A stretch of 64,000 nucleotides of DNA from Maniola hyperantus (lineage: Eukaryota > Arthropoda > Insecta > Lepidoptera > Nymphalidae), in assembly GCF_902806685.2 (NCBI RefSeq), contig NC_048537.1, positions 13,786,720 through 13,850,719 on the forward strand, read 5' to 3'. The translations under genes and the position numbers were made by a program. Under the pieces are notes generated by a model that did no database searches, had not been told where the DNA came from, and worked only from the letters and a program-made list of their open reading frames with translations. Shown piece by piece: positions 44,966-57,100 of the stretch (position 1 is its first letter; every line of letters starts with the position of its first letter).

Positions 44966-45119
44966 CAATATAAAATAGTAGCAATGCATAACAATATCAC
45001 CAGCATCCTGGCGGAGGCCCGAGGTAATCTGACAGTGTGTGGTTTGTATATATTTACATAATACTATTTCAATCATCTCGATGCAATTAATACTATTTGA
45101 CTGGTAGTATGGCAACCGA

Positions 45120-48100
45120 TTACTTCTCAAACTTAAGACCGAGCGTTTGCGTCATGAAACACAGGATGTCTGTGTGTTCGTCGATCTGAAACAAGGAAAG
45201 CAAAATTATAAGGCATCATCTAAAACTAAACTAATAGTAAAATTATTAAGTAACTAAAATGCAACAGCTAGGGGCAGCTGGAGCACAGGAATAAAATTTA
45301 AGTCGTAAGTTCCCTTCGAAATAATGCTGTCTTCATATTATTAAAGTGCGTCAAATCAATATTTATTGGTGTTTCCAATGACGTTTTTCATCATTGATCA
45401 GTACCGTTATTATAAATGCGAAAGTGTGTTTGTTTGTCCTTCAACCACGTCGCAACGGTGCAATTGATTGACGTGAGTTTTTGCATGGGTATAGTATATC
45501 TAATAAAGACCTGGAGAGTTACATAGGCTACTTTTTATCCCGGAAAATCAAAGAGTTCCCACGGGATTTTTAAAAACCTAATTCCACGCGGACGTAGTCG
45601 CGGGCATCACAGCTAGTATAGCTAAATAATACTCACAATCTTCGCGGTGGGTTTGCCGCCCCCGTGGCCCGCCTTGGTGTCGACGCGCGCCAGCAGCGGG
45701 CGGCGCTGCACGGAGCCGCGCACGGCGTGCTGGATGCTCGCGATGAACTTGAGCGAGTGTAGCGGCACCACGCGGTCGTCGTGGTCAGCCGTCAGGACCA
45801 ATGTCGCCGGGTATTCCGCCCGACTCACTGGACATTACCAAAATAATATTGTATTACGAAATGTACTATTAGCTTCCTGAGTAAGCAGCAAACTAGCTGG
45901 GAAATCTTGGAGGAGGCATACACCCTCTTGGAGAGCTAACAATTTAAAATAGCACAAAATGTTCAAAAACCTACGTAACAAATTTTTAATCTGTTAACAA
46001 TAAAGGCTTACACTAGCCCGCAGGAAATAATGTACATCGACTATTAGAAGGAGGTTTCGGATTCGTAGAGTCTCTGTGATTCATACCTATGTGACGTTTT
46101 GTCTCAACGACCGCGAAAACGCTCTAAAAACCGCGATCTCCTTCTAAAGGTGTACAATATTTTCTGCCGGGTACTGTAACAACAATAAATACCGTTGTCA
46201 GGCGGCTGTATGTTGTGCAGCGGCGAGTATGTGAGCAGGTAGTCGAACTGCGTCTTGTTGTCGGAGCTGCCGTAGTCCGACACCCACGCGTGCCCGATCG
46301 TGAACTTCTGGAAGCGCAGCATGTCCAGCACGCTGCAATATCATCATCTTATTATTATCATGTTAGCCGCCACGAAATCAAAAATCTAATACCTAACATG
46401 ATATTTTTAACTATCTACCTATAGTATGCATCAGGTCGAGACGGCAATCGGGGTATAAGGCGGGGGGAGACGTCCCAATTGCGATCTCGACCTGTCGCGT
46501 ACTATACATAACAATAAAATTATTAAAACTAAATATGTAGATGCCTCTATTTTTTTTCTATCGAATAAATTTGTTCGTGTTTCTACTTCTAAAATTTTAT
46601 ATATGAGCCGTTAAGAGTTCCAGGGTTCGGTTCTAGGCACCCATCTCGATGAGCTTTACCTTTTGGAAAAATACTTCTTAAAAATAATTTTCCTCATGAA
46701 CAATGGGTTATCGGAGTACATTGGCTACTGACCCGACCTGCACGATGGCGGCGCCGTAGAGCGCAGGCCGCTGGTTGATGCACGCCGCCACGAGCAGGCC
46801 GCCGTTGGACCCGCCCTGCGCGGTGAGCAGGTTGGGGCTGGTGTACTTCTCGTTGACGAGGTACTCGGCCGCCGCGTGGAAGTCGTCGAACACGTTCTGT
46901 TTGTTCAGGAGGCGGCCCGCGTTGTGCCACCGCTCGCCGTACTCGCTGCAACGATGATAAAGTCATTATAATAAATGTGTTCACATCGTGATTGGTACGG
47001 ACATGTTTATGTAGTGAAACCGAGTTAATCAGCAAATCGACAGAGGAATTTGCAGACATTTCAATGTTTGTGTTTCAGTTTTTAAGTTTTTGATACAAAA
47101 TAAATAAATAAAGCATGTTTGCTGCTAATAAAACTTAAGCATGTTTAAACATACTTAGGTTTTATTAAAATTAAAAATTATATAGGTCTGTATGAATGTT
47201 TGTGAGAGGTCGATGAACTTTGTCAGTCCTAGCACAGACTACGGTCTATTTGGGCTGCAAACTGCCAACACCAGTCTCGGCTTTTTATCTAGTGCTTTGG
47301 TCTAAAGTGTGGTGTAAATTGTTCACTTTTCATATTGTCACAATAAAAATAAAATAAATAAAAAATAAATTAGGTTTTACAAAAGACGCTTATTTACTTA
47401 AACCTTAAGGTTTAAAAGACGCTTATTTACTTAAACCTTAAGGTTTAGTAAATAAGCGTCTTTTAGGCGAGCGCGCTCCATCCTACTCCATCATTTATCC
47501 ATAAGGTACGATTGTCGTCAAGTGTAAGCTTAGCCTGTAATAAAAACATTTAAAAAATCAAATGTAATAAGCACGTACCCTCCGCCGCGTATGTTGGGTA
47601 TAGCCACAATGCCGTTGAAGTGCTGCATGAAGACCAGCCGCGTTACACTGAAGCTGGGTTGGACGTTGATGTTGAAGCCACCGTAGCCGTACACCAGCGC
47701 GGGGTTGGACCCGTCGCGCGGCAGACCCTGAAACAAGACCGTCACGCTCCAGTACAAATTACCCACTGCGTTCGCAAGTATCGGTCGGCCGTATACTATC
47801 AGAAACTGTCACAAAAAAAGGGACGCGCGTTGGGAAGTTAGTCTGCTTATACATTTTGTAGAGAGACGTTAACGAACGTTGCGTAAGTAGGCCACTCGGA
47901 GTCAATGCCGCGTCGTAGGTGGGGCATTGACCCGAGTTTTACACGCTATACATTGCGGGTTTGAAAAATACTAAATCCAACAAAATGAAGCAAATGGTTA
48001 TTGGTTTGTGTTTAGATAGTATAACAATAACGCTAAGTTTTTGCTAGCGTTCTGGTTACACCCTGTATAATAATAGTACTACGTCAGTTCAGTAACAAGT

Positions 48101-51100
48101 TCAGTTTATCAAGAGAACAGCTCTTGGCCTTACCTTTTTGGAAACAATAAACATAGGAACTTTGGTGCCATCTTTGCTGGGGTAGAATATCTGCTTGGCT
48201 TCGTACTGCGACGCGTCGAACCCTTTGACTTTCACTTCTCTGAATACCTGCAAAACACAATCATTACCATGAATAAAATATAGAGTTCTTTCGATTACAA
48301 GACTAGAACCATGAGATTTATTGAGAATTTAAGGCTGTGACTAGGGATGCAACGATATATTATCGGAAAACCGATAAATAACGATATATCGATATCGAAT
48401 AAACTCAATAATATCGTAGCAAAATATCGAAATCACCCACCTAAATTCACAAAATTACAATAAATAAAATCGAATTAAATGCTGTTTCTCGCAACACTGA
48501 CGGTCTAAAAATCTTGATGGCAGCTAGATCTTTAAAGAAACCATTGATTGGTTCTTGGCTTTATGTCCTTAATTAGTGAAGCGCAAAGCTACCGAATGGA
48601 ATTCAGTGTGAGTTCCGGACCAGTAAATACTTTTTTGATTATCCACTTAAACAAAAAATAAATTTAAACAAAAAAAATATATATCGATATATCGGTGTTC
48701 TAGACTGATATATCAATATCGACCTAGATCAATATATTGACATCCCTAGCTTTGACGTAATTGCCCACTTTTTCTACTTAAATAATGTGTACTGTACCTA
48801 CCTACGTATAAGATGTGACGACGGAGTATAGAATGACAATATAAAGAACATAGCGGGAGGCGAATGTATGAGGATAGTGTGGTGGCTCTCACTGGACAAC
48901 GACCTATGTCCAGCAGTGAACATCAGACTGAAATGGTACTTACGGTAGGCGTATAGGGTTGCTTCTTGAAATCCACGTGGTATATGATACCAGGCGATAA
49001 GAACGACATGAAGTGGTAGAATATTTCGCTCTGCTTCTTCTTGCCCGAGAAGCCAACTATGGAGCCCACGTCTAAGTCGAACGCTTGCATCATGTCGCCA
49101 GACTTCATACTATGCAGTTGGAGAACACTCTGAAATATATCAAACGCTCTTGTTTATATCCTAAAACTGTGTCTAAACTATAAAATCAACCCGAATACGG
49201 CGAAATAGTTTAGTTTTTTTGAATATTAAATCAAATCAAATCAAATACTTTATTCAAAACTAGCTAAACTGCCCCGGCTTCGCTCGGGTGGAGTTTAGAA
49301 AATTGAGGGGGAGGTTGAATTAAATTTTTCTCTCCGTAAGAACCTTCCTCGTACTTCAAGGAATATTATAAAAAAAAGAATTAGCGAAATCGCTTCAGCG
49401 GTTCTCGAGATTTGCGATGACCAACACATTTGATGATTTATATTATAGATAGGTGATAAATTACACTTTTAGATTGCCAGTTGTTGGATTTGTAAGATAT
49501 AGTGGTGATAATTTTTACGCAAACTTAAAACTAAAGCTACGAGGGTTTCAAACGCGCCCAGGTCTGGGCAGAGCCTACAACAAACTCAGCCGGGTATTTT
49601 AAAACGAAGATGCTTCAACACAAAAGTTTTCACTGGACACAATCCACAACGCAAGTTTTTATTGATGTGGACATTGCCTTAATACTCGTAATTGTGGAAG
49701 TTGTCTTCCAATATAAAGAGAGTATCAGGTGCCCCAACTCGGGTATTGTTATTCAGGTACCCTAATATAATTTATCACCAGATTTAATTGAACCATTTCA
49801 CTTTGACATTTGAAAACCACAAAATAAAACATATGTTTAGAGGTTTGTCCGTGGAGGGGTAAAATATCTAAGAATAATAATACTAAGTAATTTGTTTTTA
49901 CTCCTAGCACAAGCTTTACGCTTACTTGGAGGGGAAAGGGGAATATTAGTCAACATAATAAATTTGGTTAATATTCTTTAAAAAAACATCAAAAATGATT
50001 AAAGATACTTACTTTAACATCTCTGACGTAGTGTATAACAAGTTTATCATTGTCGACTGCAGACGCCCAGTCCAATACATCTTTGGGGTGTTCCTGCAAA
50101 AATTGAATAATTTTGTTACTTAATGGCATGACGCCCAAAAATATTTTTTTCTTTAACAAGTCATCATCTTGCAGTGTTGCACATAAAAATAAATATCTTG
50201 TGCGATAGTACGGTATCCTTCGTGTGCGAGTCCGACTCGCACTTGACCGGTTCTTCTACTTATTGTGAGATAGGGTTGCGCCCGACGACAATCATGCCAA
50301 TAGCAATGATGAAGTCTAGGTTGGAGCGCACTTGGCTACAAGATGCCTATTCACTCTTGCCTTGAAGGTATCAGTACCCTTATTATAAATGCGAAAGTGT
50401 GTTTGTTTGTTGGTTTGTCCTTCAATCACGTCGCAACGGTGCAACGGATTGACGTGATTTTTTACATGGGTATAGATAAAGACATGCAGAGTGACATAGG
50501 CTATTTTTTATCCCGGAAAATCAAAGAGTTCCCACGGGATTTCTAAAAACCTAATTTCACGCGGACGAAGTCGCGGGCATCAGCTAGTTGCCTATGAATT
50601 AAGTTACCGGTATGAGTGTTTCCCAGTTTTCTTCGGCGGGGTTGTTGAGGTCGATCTTGATGAGGCGGTAATTTGGCGCGTTTCTGTTCGTGCGGAATAT
50701 GCACACTGAACCTTCGTTTGTTACGTACTGAAACCAAGTTTAAGATATGATTATATTATCAAGCTTGTGTGAAAGTATATATTTAAAAAGACTTTTTAAA
50801 GTCATTGTCATTATCAACCCATCACCGTCTCACTACTGAGCATAGGGCTTCTCTCAGAATGAGACGGATTTGGCCATAGTCCAACTGTAACAACAAGTTG
50901 CTTAAAACGCACATAACTCCGAAAAGTTAGAGGTGCCTGCCCGGGATCGAACCCCAGACCTCCCGAATAGGAGGCGGACGTGTTAACCATCAGGCTATAG
51001 TTGGTCTATATTTTTAAAATAAGTATTATTTTATGAGCTACTTATTTGGTCAAACATACAAAATTGAATATTAAAAATAGTGCTTAAAATGTACCGCGTA

Positions 51101-54100
51101 TCAAAAAACCAGTTAACCTCATAGTCGGCTTCAAACTTATGCACGATTTGCGTCAATGGCAGCTTGCCGTCGATCTGAGGCGTCTTGGACAAGTCCGCGA
51201 AGAACAGCAGGTTGTCGCGGCAGTCCTTGACCGGCGAAATCAACAGGTAGCGACCGCAGTCCGATACTTCTGCACCACTGAAATACAATGCTATTTTATA
51301 TATGGCATGTAGTGTTCGAGGGAACTTTCGGCGTTGGCTACCTTTAACCAGAAAAAAACATCTTCGGCCAACTTTCCGCTTCGGCCAAAATGAAGTTTTG
51401 GCCGAAGCCGAAGGTTCCTAACAAGCGCCAATATTGAACAAAACTATTACAACGGGGGAAGTTTAATTGACCAAAGTTTCGCAAGAGTTTTAAGAGTTAA
51501 TTTGCTAGTCTCAATAAAGTGTGGTGTAAAATGTTCACTTTTCATTAAGTCAAAATAAAATTAAAATAGTCTACTTTTACACTAGTTAAAAAAACTGAAA
51601 CTGATTGTGATTGTAACATTACTTAATATTTTTTTTCGAAGTATCGTTATTTATAACCAGTTAATAAGAACAGTCAACATAAACTTTCAAAAAACTATTA
51701 TTTTATTCATTTTTAGCTAATCTTGATCTGAGTTTCTTAAGAGTTATTAAATCTTCGGCTTCGAAGGTTGAGGCGATAGGGGATTAATCGGCTCTGGCCA
51801 GGAATCGGCCTTCAGTCGGACACTAATTTAAATAAGTATGAAAAACCTAAATCCACGCGTACGAAGTCGCGGGCATTAGCTAGCAGTATTATAAATGCGA
51901 AAGTGTATGTCGACTGACATTTTATTTTCATAACTGATAATATAAAAATGGGTAATGCATCTACGTCTGAAGCGCTAAGTATATTATAAGAAATAGAACG
52001 TTTGTTTCAACTACCATAACAGCGATAACTATTGATATAATTTTAACATCAAAGTGCAACTGACGTAAGCAAAAATACCAACACAGCGTATAGTACTCAA
52101 ACAATAGAATACAATGAAAAGCATCGACTCTAGTTCGATCTAGTTTTTGTCTAAACTAAATTTAGAGTATCTGCATCTATGTCTTTTTAATATTACTAAT
52201 AAAGGACGGAAAATAAATTTTACATTATAATGGTACTGATTCTGAGCACAACTAAATTTTAGAGTATTCGCATCCTCTTCTTACTAATGTAATATGAAAA
52301 GGACAGACCCAGTTTGACAGTTTTAAATTTAAATTAGAGCTGTCAAACCTCGTGATTTTAGCTGCCAGTCGCGAGCCTATTGTTTAAATTTGTAGCGTGC
52401 ACTAAAATTTTGCGACTTTGTATTTAAATTCATGTTCCGTCCCGTTTTAGCAATATTTAAAAAAAAAAGATGCAGATACTCTACATTTAGTCTAGAGAAA
52501 GACAACAGAAAGCACTTTGGTCAAAACTGGCACCTAAGTTTTGACAGTTTTAAATTAATTTTAGTTTGTCTGTCCTTTTCTAATTACATAGGTAAGAAAA
52601 AGATGTGAATACTCTAAAATTTAGCTGCCATCAGTATCAGTACGCTAAAACATGACATATTTAAGAACACGATCATTAACTGAAATGTATTCATTTGATT
52701 AACGTACGAGGGACTGTCTTGACTCAGGATACGTGTGTTGCCATTTCTGTTGAGAATGACAAATGATCAATACTATAAAAGAAGATACTGACTGACTGAT
52801 CCAACTTAACGCTGGGTTCAGAAACTCGGGATCATGCATGTAAGTTTTTCCTACATACTCTACCCACGGAAAGAAGTTAGTATAGCGCTCTCTCTGTTTA
52901 CTAATCCTATACAAATGACTGAGACAAAATCTTAGTGGGCGCTAACCATTTTGAGACACCAACCAATCACAAACGAAACTATTTTTGTCTCAGTCATTTG
53001 TATGGGATTACATAACAGAGAAAGAGCTATACAAATTTCTTTCCGTGGATAGCATAAGGATTTTCGGAAATTCTACACAAGCGAAGCTGAGACGGGTAGG
53101 CTAGTGACTAATAATTAAAATAGCTTTCAATCCAGTAGGATTAAAAGCTGTGCTAGCCTGGTGGTTGAAACGTCGACCTCCTCTTCGGAGGTTCCGGGGT
53201 TCTATCCATCTATAATGCGTAAAAAATTACTTCTCATGCACCATTATAACTTTACGTGTCAAATTTCATGTCAAAAGTACAATTTTAGTCCTTATTATAA
53301 AGGAGAACAGTAGGCCGATTTCCTTAAACCTGCATCAATCATTATTACAATCTCAATTGTTCTGATTGGCTGAATTTGTGCGATTCTTGTTGCAACAATG
53401 CATTACAGCCAATAGTGAGCGAGCGTCAACCAATCAGAGATAATTGCGATCGTGACATTGTAGCTGTCATTCTACTGCAATCGCGCAACTGTGGCCCTAT
53501 CGCGGTTGTTTGACAGCTACAATGTCACGATCGCAATCATCTCTGATTGGTTAATGCTCGCTCACTATTGGCCACAATGCATTGTTGCAACAAGAATCGC
53601 ACAAATTCAGCCAATCAGAACAATTGAGATTGTAATAATGATTGATGCAGGCTTTAGACAATCGCCCTACTGTTCTTTTGACATGCCAGTGGACCCATAG
53701 AGTTAAGATGGCACGTGAGAAGTTATTTTCTATGGAGTATACTTACATCCTCCACAAGGGTTCTTCAGGGAAGTCGACGACTATAACATCATCACTCTGC
53801 GGCGTGTTAAGACGATGGTAACATAGCTTCTGGTCTCGATTCACTTCAGTCTCTGAGCCGTCAGTCTTGCCCGTCTGCTCGGGGTACCTCTGAAACAATT
53901 TGAATTTCAACAATGTGGTATTTGATTACATAAAAATAAATTATTTCTCAGTGATTATTAAATAGAGGGTCTTCCAAAATACGTAAAATCCACGCCCTTT
54001 GTTAGTTTTAAGTGTAATAACCGTTTTAAATTATCGATTAACCTAAAAAAGTACGTCAATAATGACGTAATACTAGAATGTGACGTCACATCATAAGTTG

Positions 54101-57100
54101 TGACGTCACATTCTAGTATTTCATAGAATATGGCATACTAAGTGCGCGTTTTGACGTTTGATAAAGATTTTATTTTCTGACATAATGGCGCATTGTTATG
54201 TGATAGAATTGTCTATTCGTTCCGCTTATTTTAAAGCTAAGTTTAGATGGTATAGTAAATATGCTTACCGCATAAAATAGTCCTTTGTTGTCTTTGGTCC
54301 ATGACATTGAGGTAAACTTGACCTTCTCTAGCACCTCCGGGTAGTCTTGGCCTAGAACCAGTATTAAATTAGTTAATAAATAAATATAAAATACAATATT
54401 TATCATATTTTATTATTCTATAATTTTTATATGTATACTATATATTTCATATAATATTTCTAATACTAGCTTATGCTCGCGATATCGTCCGCTCATCGTT
54501 TCAAATCCCCATTTAACATTCTTTGACATTTCATAGTTCATACCATGACTCCTACATTTAAGTTATCTTACAGTTATACGCGGCAGAAAATAATGTACGT
54601 CGGACCTTTAGGAAGAGATAGCGGATTTGTAGAGCATTGTCTCTGTAACTGAGACCGACAAAACGTCACATAGGCATGAGTGACAGAGACAACGCTCTAC
54701 AAAGCCGAAATGTCAATCTGAAGGCTGATGTACATTATTTTCTGTACGCGTACTGTACCTGTGTAAGCTGTGATAGCCTAGTGGTTAGGACGTCCACCTT
54801 CTAATCGGAGGTCGGGGGGTTCGATCCCGGGCACGCACCTCTAACTTTTCGGAGTTATGTGCGTTTTAATTAATTAAATATCACTTGCTTTAACGGTGAA
54901 GGAAAACATCGTGAGGAAACCTGCATGCCTGAGAGTTCTCCATAATGTTCTCAAAGGTGTGTGAAGTCTACCAATCCGCACATGGCCAGCGTGGTAGCCT
55001 ATGGCCAAAAAAACCCTTCTCACTCTGAGAGGAGACCCGAGATCTGTAGTGAGCCGGTGATGGGTTGATCATGATGATGATGATGACTGTACCTGTTTCC
55101 ACATCCTTCAAGTGTATGGTGTTCCAGTCGGAGCCGCTAGCCGACAGTGCGTAGGCGAATGTAGATCCATCTTCCGTGAAGCGGCTACCCGATAGGGCGA
55201 TAGTACCATCTTCGGACAGAGTGTTAGGGTCTAGGAATACCCGCGCTTCGCCGTCTAAGCTATCCTGGATGTATAGGACACTGCGGACAAGGGATAACAG
55301 CTAGTTAGTTACTTCAGAAGTATTTACAAAATATGTGAAATTATCATTATCATTGTCCACGTCTGCCGCAGAACCGATGGCCGATGGGGCAGACGTGTTC
55401 TGGAGTGGAGACTGCATATCAGTGTGGGACGACCTCCAACCCGCTGGACTGACGACCTTACCGCCGACGCCGAGTTTCTTGCTGGTTCTTCTCGGTAGGA
55501 ACGGCATTCCCAACCAGTGGTAAATTAAAACTACCTGACTATTCATAAGCACTTTTAAAAAGTTTACATGAATAAAAAAACATTCTATTCTATTCTATTC
55601 TTAAGAAGGTAGCGGGAACTGGGAGGATAAGGAAGGCGGAGGATCGTGTGTGGTGGCGTGCTCTTGGGAAGGCCTATGTCCAGCAGTAGACGCAAACGGG
55701 CTGATTGATTGATTGATTGATAATCATCGTTATCAACCGATAGACGTCTAAGGCTGGACATAGGTCTCTTGTAGGGATTTCCACACGCCACGGTCTTGCG
55801 CCGTGCCACCTGGATCCAGCGGCTCCCTGCGACTCGTTTGATGTAGTCTGCCCAGCTAGCGGGGGGGTCTTCCAACGCTGCGCTTTCCAAAGCAAGGTCG
55901 CCATTTTAGCACCATGGGACCCTAATGTCAATCGGTTTTTCGAACTATGTGCCCTGCCCACTGCCACTTCAGCTTCGCGACTCATTGAGCTATGGCGGTT
56001 ACCCTGTCTCTCTTACGGATCTCATTTCTGATTTGATCATGTAGAGAAACTCCAAGCATAGCTCTCTACATTACTTTCTGCCGCGTACTGTAGTTGGGTA
56101 TTTGATTCCAATTTTTTTATTACTTTATAATAAACTAGGGTAAACTGAAAAAACTAATTAAATCGATCAAATAATAAAAAAGTTATAAGCGTTTAAATAT
56201 TTCTTATTAGACAGAGATAGCAATATAGAATTATGACGTCATTTTGACAAATGCTATAGTAGCTTCGTGCGGTTTCATACAAATTTTCGTTTTGCGAGAA
56301 AGGGATAGAAGACCCTCCCACTCCAAAATTAAAATGCCTGTAACTTTGTAAATCTTTGTTGGATTTTAATATTTTTTTCAGCGTACGTCATTATTTTCAT
56401 CCTAGTTTATAATAAAGTAATAACATTTATCAAATTCAAAAATAGTAAAATACCCAATTGGAAAACTTGGAATCTATCATAATATAACGCACCGATGGGT
56501 TACATACATCGGTGCATTTTATTTTAAAATTCCAAGATTTTCACAGACATCACATTCACATTAGCTGGGTAGCGCGTATTGTTGCCTATATGAGTGACTG
56601 AGACAGAGTACAAGAGAGAGAAAATAAGCTCAACTTACTTCTGGTTCTGCAAGCCAGTGTTCTTCATAAAGAAGTACTTGTCTCCTCTCCGGAAGGGGCA
56701 GGAGTATTTGGGGTAGTTCCATAGCTCCGTGAGGCGGCTGTGGATGTCCGTCTTCACTGGGCACGAGTCGAGGAACGGACGCGTGATGTTGTTCTCCGCC
56801 TCTATGAAGGCTTTCGTCTCTTCGGAGTCAGGGTCTTCCAGCCACCGATAAGGGTCTGCTATCTGTGGAATGTTAGGATTTTTACTAATTATTGGATTTT
56901 ATGAATCGAATAACCGACAACACAAATATCAAATCACATATCTTTGAAGATGTCATATCCCTTACGCGTGGTTATTTTTATTAATGTGATGAGATACGAG
57001 TTACCCAGAGGAAACCAGAAGCGTATCGATTAGCAGTGTTGGCAGAACGCGTCCCATCTTAGGCCGCATCATCACTTTCCATCAGGTGTGATTATGGTAA

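Larger units (their letters stand above)
51278..53746. other. Prolyl oligopeptidase intron 5
   Basis: 2.5 kb. Contents: a TTCGGCCGAAGGT-rich block (51325-51800) resembling the ends of another DNA element, a truncated family A tail (51840-51905), family H MITE (52150-52640), family P MITE (52853-53055), a SINE C head (53148-53215) and a nested pair of MITEs (53213-53746). No gene is seen. Confidence 0.65.
55281..56638. other. Prolyl oligopeptidase intron 2
   Basis: 1.36 kb of layered repeats: RTE-like LINE coding remnants at 55366-55475 (reads [11 protein letters not shown]), 55600-55690 and reversed at 55725-56040; a family Q tail with (TTCTA)n at 55478-55600; and a MITE at 56094-56457. No gene is seen. 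Confidence 0.7.
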
